The notes beneath the pieces were generated by a model that ran no database searches, had not been told where the DNA came from, and saw nothing but the letters and a program-made list of their open reading frames with translations. Of a DNA stretch of 64,000 nucleotides, positions 53,115-61,614 are shown piece after piece (the stretch's first letter is position 1; every line of letters starts with the position of its first letter). The stretch lies in NCBI RefSeq assembly GCF_001006805.1, contig NZ_LN811365.1, positions 103,019 through 167,018 on the forward strand, read 5' to 3'. The position numbers were made by a program, and so were the translations under genes. The stretch is from Microvirga massiliensis. GTDB lineage: Bacteria > Pseudomonadota > Alphaproteobacteria > Rhizobiales > Beijerinckiaceae.

Positions 53115-55478
53115 ATGACCGAGGCAGGGATTGGCGCACCGGTGCGCCGGAAAGAGGACCATCGCTTCATCACCGGTCAGGGGCGCTACGTCGATGACCT
53201 AAACAGGTCGGGTCAGGCTTATGCCTATTTCGTTCGATCACCCCACGCGCATGCGCGGATTGCCGGGATCGACACGTCCGCAGCACGGACCATGCCGGGC
53301 GTGCTCGGGATCTTCACGGGTGACGATCTGGCCGCGGACAAGGTGGGCGGCCTGATCTGCGGTTGGATGATTCACTCGAAAGACGGGTCGCCCATGAAGG
53401 CAGGGCCGCACCCGGCGCTCGCGCAGGGCAAAGTGCGGTATGTCGGTGACCACGTGGCGGTCGTTGTAGCGGAGACCCTGGCGCAGGCGAGGGATGCGGC
53501 CGAAGCGATCGTCGTCGATTACGATCCGCTGCCCGCCGTCGTGGATCCCGCGACGGCCCAGAAGGCGGAGGCGCAGGTCCACGAAGCCGCGCCCGACAAC
53601 ACCGTCTTTCGCTGGCACCTGGGTGACAAGTCGGCCGTCGATCAGGCCTTCGAGCAGGCCAAGCACGTCACGAAGCTCGATCTCGTCAACAACAGGCTCG
53701 TGCCGAACGCGATCGAGCCTCGCGCCGCAATCGGTGAATACGATGCAGGCACGGACAGCTATACGCTGTATACGACGAGCCAGAACCCGCATGTCGCGCG
53801 ACTCGTGCTGTCCGCCTTCATCGGGATTGCGCCCGAGCACAAGCTCCGCGTCGTCGCGCCGGACGTGGGCGGGGGCTTCGGCTCCAAGATCTTCATCTAT
53901 GCGGAGGAGACGGTCTGCGTCTGGGCCGCGAAGAAGGTGAAGCGTCCCGTGAAATGGACCGCAGACCGGACCGAGGCTTTCCTCTCCGACGCGCATGGCC
54001 GCGATCACGTCACTCATGCCGAGCTCGCGCTGGACGAGAGCGGCAAATGCATCGGGTTGAGGGTTTCGACAATCGCCAATCTGGGCGCTTATCTTTCGAC
54101 CTTCTCGTCGTCCGTTCCGACTTATCTCTATGCGCCGCTGCTCTCCGGCCAATACGACATTCCGGCAATCTACTGCGAGGTCGATGCCGTCTACACGAAC
54201 ACGGCGCCCGTCGATGCCTATCGCGGCGCGGGCCGGCCGGAAGCGACCTTCGTGCTCGAGCGGATCATGGAGAAAGCAGCCCGCGAGCTGCAGATGGATC
54301 CCGCCAAGTTCCGGAAGCGCAACTACATCACCCGGTTCCCGCATCAGACGCCGGTGATCATGGCTTACGACATCGGCGACTATCAGGCGTCCCTGAACAA
54401 GGCGCTCGAGATTGCTGATTACAAGAACCTCGGGAAGCGCAAACGGGAGAGCGCGCGCAACGGTAAGCTCCGTGGCATCGGGTTCTCGAGCTATATCGAG
54501 GCCTGCGGGATCGCGCCGTCACAGGCAGTAGGGGCCCTCGGCGCGGGCGTGGGCCTCTGGGAATCCGCCGAAGTGCGCGTGAATCCGACCGGATCTGTGG
54601 AGGTGCTCACCGGCTCGCACAGCCATGGCCAGGGTCATGAGACGACCTTCGCGCAGCTCGTGTCCGATCGGCTCGGGATCTCGATCGATCAGGTCACGAT
54701 CGTCCATGGCGACACCGACAAGGTGCAGTTCGGGATGGGCACATACGGCTCCCGGTCCGGCGCCGTGGGGATGTCCGCGATCGCCAAGGCAATCGACAAG
54801 GTGATCGCAAAGGGCAAGAAGGTTGCCGCATACGTGCTCGAAGCCGGCGAGGGCGATATCGAGTTCCGGGATGGGCGGTTCTCCGTAGCAGGGACCGATC
54901 GCTCGCTGGCGTTCGGGGAGGTCGCGCTGCAGGCCTATATCGCGCACAAATTCGCCGGACAGGATCTTGAGCCCGGCCTCAAGGAGGGCGCCTTCTACGA
55001 TCCGACGAACTTCACCTTCCCGGCGGGCGTCCACATCTGCGAAGTGGAGGTCGATCCGGAGACCGGAGTGTCGACGATCGATCGCTGGGTTGCCGTCGAC
55101 GATTTCGGGGTCGTCATCAACCCCATGATCGTCGAGGGCCAGGTGCATGGCGGAATCGCCCAGGGTATCGGCCAGGCACTCCTCGAAGGCGCCGTCTACG
55201 ACGGGTCCGGTCAGCTCGTGACGGCGAGCTATATGGACTATTGCATGCCGCGCGCGGTCGATCTTCCTTCCTTCGAGGTTGGCATGACCGTGACACCATG
55301 CCCGTCCAACCCGCTCGGCATAAAGGGCTGCGGTGAGGCCGGTGCGATCGCTGCGCCGCCGGCCGTGATCAATGCGATCACCGACGCCCTCGGACATGAG
55401 GACCTCCAGATGCCGGCCACTCCGCAGAACGTCTGGCGCGCCGCCCAGAAGGCCACGTTGCCCATGGCAGCCGAGTAA
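53115..55478 (+). CDS. coxL: Molybdenum hydroxylase large subunit, form II CoxL-like
   Basis: A 787-residue molybdopterin subunit. The start (MTEAGIGAPVRRKEDHRFIT) has AGGAGG eight bases upstream. It has GGGFGSKIFIYAEE, the active-site loop DAYRGAGRPEATF (AYRGAGR residues 368-374), LTGSHSHGQGHETTFAQL and the C-terminal Mo-cofactor block GIKGCGEAGAIAAPPAVINA with the catalytic Glu. True CO dehydrogenases (form I) carry AYxCSFR with the Cu-binding Cys; AYRGAGR marks form II, whose natural substrates are mostly unknown. The coxL label is by family, not proof of CO oxidation. Confidence 0.94.
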   Translation: MTEAGIGAPVRRKEDHRFITGQGRYVDDLNRSGQAYAYFVRSPHAHARIAGIDTSAARTMPGVLGIFTGDDLAADKVGGLICGWMIHSKDGSPMKAGPHPALAQGKVRYVGDHVAVVVAETLAQARDAAEAIVVDYDPLPAVVDPATAQKAEAQVHEAAPDNTVFRWHLGDKSAVDQAFEQAKHVTKLDLVNNRLVPNAIEPRAAIGEYDAGTDSYTLYTTSQNPHVARLVLSAFIGIAPEHKLRVVAPDVGGGFGSKIFIYAEETVCVWAAKKVKRPVKWTADRTEAFLSDAHGRDHVTHAELALDESGKCIGLRVSTIANLGAYLSTFSSSVPTYLYAPLLSGQYDIPAIYCEVDAVYTNTAPVDAYRGAGRPEATFVLERIMEKAARELQMDPAKFRKRNYITRFPHQTPVIMAYDIGDYQASLNKALEIADYKNLGKRKRESARNGKLRGIGFSSYIEACGIAPSQAVGALGAGVGLWESAEVRVNPTGSVEVLTGSHSHGQGHETTFAQLVSDRLGISIDQVTIVHGDTDKVQFGMGTYGSRSGAVGMSAIAKAIDKVIAKGKKVAAYVLEAGEGDIEFRDGRFSVAGTDRSLAFGEVALQAYIAHKFAGQDLEPGLKEGAFYDPTNFTFPAGVHICEVEVDPETGVSTIDRWVAVDDFGVVINPMIVEGQVHGGIAQGIGQALLEGAVYDGSGQLVTASYMDYCMPRAVDLPSFEVGMTVTPCPSNPLGIKGCGEAGAIAAPPAVINAITDALGHEDLQMPATPQNVWRAAQKATLPMAAE

Positions 55479-55578
55479 CCATTCCCTGTCGGGCGGCGAT
55501 GATCCGCCCGACCCTTGATTCCATGACGATGTGGCTCTGGAGCTTCGACCCGGTCCGGAGCCGGAAGGGAACCGCAGA

Positions 55579-56382
55579 ATGTACGCCTTCGAATACCATC
55601 GCCCGACGAGCTTGCGGCAAGCGGCGTCGCTTCTGACGAAATCCGAGGACGCGAAGATCATCGCAGGAGGGCACACGCTGCTTCCGACCATGAAGCAGCG
55701 TCTTGCCGCGCCCGGGAGCCTCATCGATCTCTCGCAAATCCCTGAACTGAAGGGGATCGAGCGTGCGGCGCGCTCGATCACGATCGGGGCAATGACGCGC
55801 CACGCGGACGTCGCGAATTCCGCGGACGTGCGAGAGGCGATCCCGGCGCTCGCGGAGATGGCCGAAATGATCGGCGATCCGCATGTCCGTCATCGCGGAA
55901 CGGTCGGAGGTTCCATAGCCAACAATGATCCGGCGGCGGATTATCCTGCGGCCTGTCTCGCGCTCGGCGCGACGATCATCACCAATCAGCGCAAGATTCC
56001 CGCAGACGAGTTCTTCACCGGGATCTTTTCCACGGCGCTCGAGGAAGGGGAAATCATCACGAAAGTGGTTTTCCCGATTCCGTCGAAAGCAGCCTATGCC
56101 AAGTTCCGGAATCCGGCCTCCCGTTACGCGCTGGTGGGCGTGTTCGTGGCCAAGCGGGCAGGGGAGATCAGGGTCGCGGTCACCGGAGCTGGCTCCGATG
56201 GCGTCTTCCGGGTTCCGGCCATGGAGGAGGCGCTTGCCAAGCGCTTCTCGCCGAAGTCGCTCGAGGGGATCACGGTTCCGCCTGACGGCCTGAACAGCGA
56301 TATCCATGCAGACGCGACCTATCGCGCCCACCTCATCGGCGTGATGGCCCGGCGGGCCGTTCAGGCCGCGGCGAACCGCTGA
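55579..56382 (+). CDS. coxM: Molybdenum hydroxylase FAD subunit, CoxM-like
   Basis: A 267-residue FAD subunit. The two FAD-binding motifs are IIAGGHTLLPTMKQRL (about residues 28-43) and RHRGTVGGSIANNDPAADYP (about 105-124). With CoxS and CoxL it forms the hetero-hexamer of xanthine-oxidase-type hydroxylases and hands electrons to a membrane carrier. GGAAGGGA precedes the ATG. It follows coxL by 100 bp. Confidence 0.94.
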   Translation: MYAFEYHRPTSLRQAASLLTKSEDAKIIAGGHTLLPTMKQRLAAPGSLIDLSQIPELKGIERAARSITIGAMTRHADVANSADVREAIPALAEMAEMIGDPHVRHRGTVGGSIANNDPAADYPAACLALGATIITNQRKIPADEFFTGIFSTALEEGEIITKVVFPIPSKAAYAKFRNPASRYALVGVFVAKRAGEIRVAVTGAGSDGVFRVPAMEEALAKRFSPKSLEGITVPPDGLNSDIHADATYRAHLIGVMARRAVQAAANR

Positions 56383-56530
56383 TCGGGTAGAGGATCCGCA
56401 CGGGACCTGCGGGCTCGCGCGGCTCGCAGCCCGAAGATGCTCATGGTCGGGCGAACGCGAGCCCCGGGGTCCGCGTTATGCTGCAACCGCCTTGCAGTAT
56501 GGTGGCCAGGGCTGACAGTCACCAGATTGC

Positions 56531-57475
56531 ATGCGTTTGTACGCCGACCGCGAGGCCGTTTTGAAACCTCTCCCGCTCTCCATCGACGAGACGCTCACGT
56601 TGCTCGGCGGCGCCGATTATGTCGCCGACCGGGCCCTCGCCACCGTCCTGTTTCTCGCGCTCAAGCTGAAACGGCCGCTCTTCCTCGAGGGTGAGGCCGG
56701 CGTCGGCAAGACAGAGATCGCCAAGGTTCTCGCGAGGTCGCTCGGACGAGAGCTGATCCGCCTGCAATGCTACGAAGGGCTCGACGTAGCGGGGGCGGTC
56801 TACGAGTGGAACTATGCCGGCCAGATGATGGCGATCCGCCTCGCCGAAGCGGGTGGAGGCGTCGACCGGAACGCTCTCGAAGCGGATCTCTTCTCCGAGC
56901 GCTACCTCGTGCGCCGGCCGCTCCTGCGCTCGCTGGAGCCGGCGCCGGAAGGTCCTCCGGTCCTGCTGATCGACGAGCTGGACCGCACCGACGAAGCCTT
57001 CGAGGCCTTTCTCCTCGAGGTGCTCTCCGATTTTCAGGTCACGATTCCGGAGCTCGGCACCGTCCGGGCGGAGCATCCTCCGATCGTCGTCATCACCTCG
57101 AACCGGACCCGTGAAATTCACGACGCGCTGAAGCGCCGCTGCCTCTACCACTGGGTCGATTTTCCGGATGCGTCGCGCGAGCTCAAGATCCTCAAGACTC
57201 GCGTTCCCGATGCTTCGGCCCGTCTCTCCCGGGAGATCGTCGGCTTCGTTCAGGCGCTCCGCCGGGAGGAACTCTTCAAGGTCCCGGGCGTCGCCGAGAC
57301 GCTCGATTGGGCCTCGGCCCTCGTCGAGCTCGACGCGGTTGCCCTCGACCCGGCCCTCGTTTCCGACACGCTCGGCGTTCTCCTGAAATACCAGGACGAC
57401 ATCCAGAGGATGCAGGGGACACGGGCCAAGGAGATGCTGGACCGGGTCCGGAGCGAGTTGCGGGCTGCAGAGTGA
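56531..57475 (+). CDS. coxD: MoxR-type AAA ATPase, CoxD-like
   Basis: A 314-residue AAA+ ATPase of the MoxR/CoxD group with Walker A LEGEAGVGKTEIAKVLA, Walker B PVLLIDELDRTDEAFEAFLL, and ITSNRTREIHDALKRRCLYH (sensor 1 and arginine finger). In the CO dehydrogenase system CoxD works with the VWA protein CoxE to insert sulfur and copper into the Mo site. Its stop overlaps the next gene start by one base (TGATG). Confidence 0.92.
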   Translation: MRLYADREAVLKPLPLSIDETLTLLGGADYVADRALATVLFLALKLKRPLFLEGEAGVGKTEIAKVLARSLGRELIRLQCYEGLDVAGAVYEWNYAGQMMAIRLAEAGGGVDRNALEADLFSERYLVRRPLLRSLEPAPEGPPVLLIDELDRTDEAFEAFLLEVLSDFQVTIPELGTVRAEHPPIVVITSNRTREIHDALKRRCLYHWVDFPDASRELKILKTRVPDASARLSREIVGFVQALRREELFKVPGVAETLDWASALVELDAVALDPALVSDTLGVLLKYQDDIQRMQGTRAKEMLDRVRSELRAAE

Positions 57476-58683
57476 TGACCGGGCACGAGTCCACTGGCAC
57501 CGGCCGCCTTGCAGACAATATCGCCTATTTCGCCCGCACCTTGCGGGCGGCCGGACTGCCGGTCGGGCCCGGCGCCGTGCTCGATGCCATCGAGGCCGTG
57601 GAGGCAGCCGGGATCGGAACGCGCGAGGATTTCTACTGGACTCTCCATGCTGTGTTCGTGAAGCGCCGCGAGCACCATTCCGTGTTCGATCAGGCGTTCC
57701 GCATCTTCTGGCGCCGGCGGGCCCTGATCGAGAAGCTGATCGCCCAGATGTCGCCGGTCGCTCCCGGAGACATGAAGAACGATCCTGCTCCGAAACCGGG
57801 CGCTACCCGGGTGACCGAAGCGTTCTCGCCACCCAAGGCCGAGACGGCGCCAGAACTCGAGCAGGAATTCACGGCGCGTCTCACCGTCTCGGATCGGGAG
57901 ATTCTGAAACGCAAGGATTTCGCGCAGATGTCCGCCGCGGAAATCGCCAAGGCGAGGCGGCTCATTCAGGAACTGGTGCTGCCGGACGACACAGTCGCCA
58001 CGCGCCGGTTCCGACCGGATCGCCGGGGTGCCCGGATCGATGTGCGGCGGACCTTGCGGCGCTCGCTCCGTACGGGCGGGGCCACCATCGACCTCGCCTT
58101 TCGCGCTCCGGCCACACGGCACCCGCCCATTGTGGCGCTGGTCGATGTCTCCGGTTCGATGGCGGATTACTCCCGGCTGTTCCTGCACTTCCTCCATGCC
58201 GTGGCGGAAACCCGCCGGGTCCATTCCTTCGTCTTTGCAACCCGGCTGACGAACATCACCCGGGACCTGGCTGCTCGCGATCCGGACGAAGCCCTTGCTC
58301 GGGCCTCGGCACGCGTCCAGGACTGGGAAGGCGGAACACGGATCGCGGAAGCCCTGCACGCGTTCAACAGGCTCTGGTCACGCCGTGTGCTCGGGCAGGG
58401 CGCGATCGTGCTCCTCTTTACGGACGGCCTCGAGCGCCATGTTGGACCTGCCCTGACATTCGAGATGGATCGCCTCAAGCGCTCGTGCCGACGCCTGATC
58501 TGGCTGAACCCGCTCCTGCGCTACGATGCTTTCGAAGCCCGGGCTTCGGGAATTCGGGCGATGCTGCCGCATGTCCACGACTTCCGTCCGATCCACAATC
58601 TTGCGGCCATGGAGGATCTCTGCAGCGTCCTGACGGGCGAGGGGCGCATCTTCGATCCTCGCCGCTTTAACCGGGCGGCGTGA
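57475..58683 (+). CDS. coxE: VWA-domain protein, CoxE-like
   Basis: A 402-residue protein with an N-terminal helical part, an Arg-rich middle (RRGARIDVRRTLRRSLRTGG) and a C-terminal von Willebrand A domain with a complete MIDAS motif (VALVDVSGSMADYS; WEGGTRIAEAL; LFTDGLERH). It is coupled to the MoxR gene by a TGATG overlap; MoxR-VWA pairs act as chaperones in metal-centre maturation. It is expected to be cytosolic. Confidence 0.92.
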   Translation: MTGHESTGTGRLADNIAYFARTLRAAGLPVGPGAVLDAIEAVEAAGIGTREDFYWTLHAVFVKRREHHSVFDQAFRIFWRRRALIEKLIAQMSPVAPGDMKNDPAPKPGATRVTEAFSPPKAETAPELEQEFTARLTVSDREILKRKDFAQMSAAEIAKARRLIQELVLPDDTVATRRFRPDRRGARIDVRRTLRRSLRTGGATIDLAFRAPATRHPPIVALVDVSGSMADYSRLFLHFLHAVAETRRVHSFVFATRLTNITRDLAARDPDEALARASARVQDWEGGTRIAEALHAFNRLWSRRVLGQGAIVLLFTDGLERHVGPALTFEMDRLKRSCRRLIWLNPLLRYDAFEARASGIRAMLPHVHDFRPIHNLAAMEDLCSVLTGEGRIFDPRRFNRAA

Positions 58684-58763
58684 CGGGCGAGACGGCCCGA
58701 CCTTGCCAGGGCGCAGCAGCGGACTACGGTACCGGGTAGGCGCCATGACAATGGAAGACGACC

Positions 58764-59087
58764 ATGCTCAGCACGGAAACCGACATCCTGCGAGAGGCTG
58801 AAGCCTGGAGGAGGGCCGGGAAGGGAGTGGCGCTGGCCACGGTCGTCGAGACCTGGGGCTCCGCTCCGAGGCCGGTCGGCAGCCACCTCGTCATCGACGA
58901 GGAAGGCAACTTTCTGGGCTCCGTCTCCGGGGGCTGCGTCGAGGGCGCCGTCATCACGGAAGCGGCGGACGTCATCCAGGATGGGAAGCCGAGAACTCTG
59001 GAGTTCGGGGTCGCGGACGAGACGGCCTGGAGAGTCGGCCTTTCCTGCGGCGGCCGCATCAGGGTTTATGTCGAGCGCGTCGACTGA
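58764..59087 (+). CDS. XdhC/CoxI-family maturation protein, N-terminal domain alone
   Basis: A 107-residue protein consisting only of the XdhC_CoxI domain: GVALATVVETWGSAPRPVGS, GNFLGSVSGGCVEGAV and GLSCGGRIRVYVERVD. XdhC proteins bind molybdenum cofactor, help add the terminal sulfur ligand and load it into hydroxylases. Full-length XdhC/CoxF also has a Rossmann domain, which here is encoded by the next gene, 39 bp downstream. Confidence 0.9.
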   Translation: MLSTETDILREAEAWRRAGKGVALATVVETWGSAPRPVGSHLVIDEEGNFLGSVSGGCVEGAVITEAADVIQDGKPRTLEFGVADETAWRVGLSCGGRIRVYVERVD

Positions 59088-59126
59088 CGCGGAATTTCGA
59101 GGGAAGCTGCAGGCTCGGCCGACGTC

Positions 59127-59819
59127 ATGGATCTCGCTTATCTTTCCGCACTCAACGCCGAGCGGGACGCTCGCCGGGCCGTCGTCCTCGTAACGGATAT
59201 CGTCTCGGGCCGGCAGCGGCTCGTCCGCGAGGCAGAGGTCGATGACGATCCGATCGCCGACATTCTCCATGACCATCTCCGCCGCGGCCGCAGCGGCATG
59301 GTTCAGGTCGGTTCGGACGATCTGTTTCTGACCGTCCAGGTGCCGCCGGTTCGGGTCGTGGTGATCGGGGCCGTCCACATCAGCCAGGCGCTTGCCCCGA
59401 TAGCGCGCGGCCTCGAGCTCGATGTCACGATCATCGACCCGCGCACGGCCTTTGCGACACCCGAGCGCTTTCCAGATGTGCCGCTGCTCGCCGAGTGGCC
59501 CGACGCCGTGATCCCGCGCATCGGGCTTGACCGCTACACCGCGCTCGTCGCGCTCACCCATGATCCGAAGATCGACGATCCTGCGCTCATCGCGGCGCTT
59601 CGCGCCGAATGCTTCTATATCGGTGCGCTCGGATCACGAAAGACGCATGCCCGGCGCACGGAACGGCTGACTTCCGAGGGCTTTTCGGCAGAGGAGATCT
59701 CCCGGATTCACGCGCCGATCGGCCTCGATATTGGTGCAGTCTCGCCGGCCGAGATCGCGCTGTCGATCCTCGCCGAGATCGTCGCCACGTTGCGCCAGGA
59801 CAGGAGACGGGGCTCATGA
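59127..59819 (+). CDS. XdhC-family maturation protein, Rossmann half
   Basis: A 230-residue protein that begins with an XdhC-like beta segment (RDARRAVVLVTDIVSGRQRL) and then the XdhC C-terminal Rossmann domain (RVVVIGAVHISQALAPIARG; PRIGLDRYTALVALTHDPKI; YIGALGSRKTHARRTERL; GLDIGAVSPAEIALSILAEI). With the preceding gene it makes up a complete XdhC split in two. It overlaps the next gene by four bases (ATGA). Confidence 0.9.
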   Translation: MDLAYLSALNAERDARRAVVLVTDIVSGRQRLVREAEVDDDPIADILHDHLRRGRSGMVQVGSDDLFLTVQVPPVRVVVIGAVHISQALAPIARGLELDVTIIDPRTAFATPERFPDVPLLAEWPDAVIPRIGLDRYTALVALTHDPKIDDPALIAALRAECFYIGALGSRKTHARRTERLTSEGFSAEEISRIHAPIGLDIGAVSPAEIALSILAEIVATLRQDRRRGS

Positions 59820-60832
59820 AGTTCGGACCAGTTCCGCCGATGGAGGCGGTCGGCGCGCTGGCGGCTCACTCCATTCGGACCGGAGACCTCGTCATCAGGA
59901 AAGGCCATCGCATTTCCGAGGACGACGCCGTGCGCCTCGCGCATGCAGGCTTCGACGCGGTCACCGTCGTGCAACTCGAGCCGGGCGATGTCGGCGAGGA
60001 CGAGGCCGCAGACAGGCTCGCGGAAGCGTTCGCGGGCGACAATGTCGAGATCGAGTCTCCCTTCACGGGGCGCTCCAATCTCTTCGCGAGCCTCGCTGGA
60101 ATTCTGCAGATCCGTCGTGAAACCGTCGATGCCGTCAACCGCATTGACGAGGCCATTACCGTCGCGACATTGCCGGAATTCCGTCCGGTTGTCGCCGGGG
60201 AGATGATCGGTACGATCAAGATCATTCCTTATGCCGTTCCCGAGGTCTTGCTCGACGAGGCGATCCGGTGCGCAGGTAACGGCGCGATCAGCGTCATGCC
60301 CTACCGGGTCAAGCGGGTCGGCGTCATCTCGACCCTGACCCCATCGCTGAAGGCGAGCGTCGTCGACAAGACGGTCCGCGTGCTGCAGCAGCGACTGGAC
60401 CCGGCAGGCGCCACCATTTCAGCGGAGACCCGCGTCCGGCACGACGTTTCGGAGCTACGCGATGCCCTCTCGAGTCCCGCGATGCACGATGCCGAATTGA
60501 TCGTGGTTTTCGGAGCCTCTGCGATCGCGGACCGGCGGGACGTGATTCCGCAGGCCATCGAAGCGGCCGGAGGTCAGGTTGAGCATTTCGGAATGCCGGT
60601 TGATCCCGGCAACCTGCTTCTCATCGGTTCACGTGGAAGCGTTCCGGTCATCGGAGCGCCCGGTTGCGCACGCTCGCCGAAAGAGAATGGTTTCGACTGG
60701 ATGCTGCAGCGGATGCTTGCCGGTCTTCCGGTCAGGCGAGAGGATATCACCGGCCTCGGCGTGGGCGGGCTGCTCATGGAAATCATCTCGCGTCCGCAAC
60801 CGCGCGCCGGAGGCGAGAGCAAGCCTGAATGA
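59816..60832 (+). CDS. MoeA/MogA-like molybdopterin-binding protein
   Basis: A 338-residue protein with an N-terminal part (MEAVGALAAHSIRTGDLVIR, GHRISEDDAVRLAHAGFDAV) and a MoCF-biosynthesis domain (VVFGASAIADRRDVIPQAIE, VEHFGMPVDPGNLLLIGSRG, VPVIGAPGCARSPKENGFDW). It overlaps its neighbours by ATGA on both sides. In many related genomes, as far as I recall, this part is fused to the MocA-like transferase that follows; here the two are separate overlapping genes. It probably handles the cofactor of the cox-like enzyme. Confidence 0.87.
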   Translation: MKFGPVPPMEAVGALAAHSIRTGDLVIRKGHRISEDDAVRLAHAGFDAVTVVQLEPGDVGEDEAADRLAEAFAGDNVEIESPFTGRSNLFASLAGILQIRRETVDAVNRIDEAITVATLPEFRPVVAGEMIGTIKIIPYAVPEVLLDEAIRCAGNGAISVMPYRVKRVGVISTLTPSLKASVVDKTVRVLQQRLDPAGATISAETRVRHDVSELRDALSSPAMHDAELIVVFGASAIADRRDVIPQAIEAAGGQVEHFGMPVDPGNLLLIGSRGSVPVIGAPGCARSPKENGFDWMLQRMLAGLPVRREDITGLGVGGLLMEIISRPQPRAGGESKPE

Positions 60833-61422
60833 AAGTGGCGGCGATCATCCTTGCCGCGGGTCGTGGGAGCCGGTTCGGTCAGGAACCGAAACTGCTTGCA
60901 TCTCTGGCAGGCAAGCCGCTGATACGGCACGTTGCCGAAGCCGCACTGGCATCGCAGGCAAGGCCGGTGATCCTCGTGAGCGGTCATCGCGCCGATGAGG
61001 TGGAACGCGCAACTGCCGACCTCGGCATGATTGTGGTCCGGAATTCGAATTTCGCGGAGGGCATGTCCACGTCCCTGAAGCGCGGCGTCGCGGCCTTGCC
61101 GAGCGAAGTATCGGCGGCTGTCGTTCTGCTCGGCGACATGCCGCTGGTCAGCAGCACATTGATCGACCGGATCATCGCAGAATGGATCGCGCACGCATGC
61201 CCGGTTGCTCTCGTGCCGGTCGCAGGGGGCCGGCGCGCCAACCCGGTCGTTCTCTCTCGCGCGCTTGCGCCTGACATCGAGATTCTGGCCGGCGACACCG
61301 GAGCCGCCCCGCTCTTGCGAAACCGCGCGGGAGTCGTCGAGTGGCCATTGGATGATGAGAGCGTGTTGAGAGATATCGATACGAAGGAGAGCTTGGAGAA
61401 GATGGGGCACATCAAAGATTGA
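60829..61422 (+). CDS. mocA: MocA-type molybdenum cofactor nucleotidyltransferase
   Basis: A 197-residue nucleotidyltransferase of the MobA/MocA fold: VAAIILAAGRGSRFGQEPKL with the nucleotide-binding Gly-rich loop, AEGMSTSLKRGVAALPSEVS, and the metal site VVLLGDMPLVSSTLIDRI. MocA makes the cytidine dinucleotide form of the cofactor that CO-dehydrogenase-type enzymes use. It is coupled to the preceding gene by ATGA and ends the cluster; a family B repeat follows. Confidence 0.9.
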   Translation: MKVAAIILAAGRGSRFGQEPKLLASLAGKPLIRHVAEAALASQARPVILVSGHRADEVERATADLGMIVVRNSNFAEGMSTSLKRGVAALPSEVSAAVVLLGDMPLVSSTLIDRIIAEWIAHACPVALVPVAGGRRANPVVLSRALAPDIEILAGDTGAAPLLRNRAGVVEWPLDDESVLRDIDTKESLEKMGHIKD

Positions 61423-61483
61423 TTGCGTCTTCTCCGCCCTTGCGCGCCGCAGGCGTGGTGCACTGCCCGTTCCGCCGCGCTGC

Positions 61484-61563
61484 CGTCCTTGCGAGCCGCA
61501 GGCGAAGCAATCTACCCGTCGACGGATGCGCTCCTGGAGTACTTCACTCCGTTCGCAATGACG
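61484..61563. repeat. Dispersed repeat family B, fourth copy
   Basis: From CGTCCTTGCGAGCCGCAGGC through GAAGCAATCTACCCGTCGAC to CTTCACTCCGTTCGCAATGA and CG. It is almost the same as the copy at 23989. It lies between the mocA stop and the end of the convergent formyltransferase gene. Confidence 0.8.
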
Positions 61564-61614
61564 AGGGGGCGTGAGGACGCGAAGTGCAAAGAGTGCCGCC
61601 TCAAGACCAGCCCG

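Noticed and set aside
53115..55478. True CO dehydrogenase (form I)
   Set aside because: The active-site loop is AYRGAGR and lacks the Cu-binding Cys of AYxCSFR.
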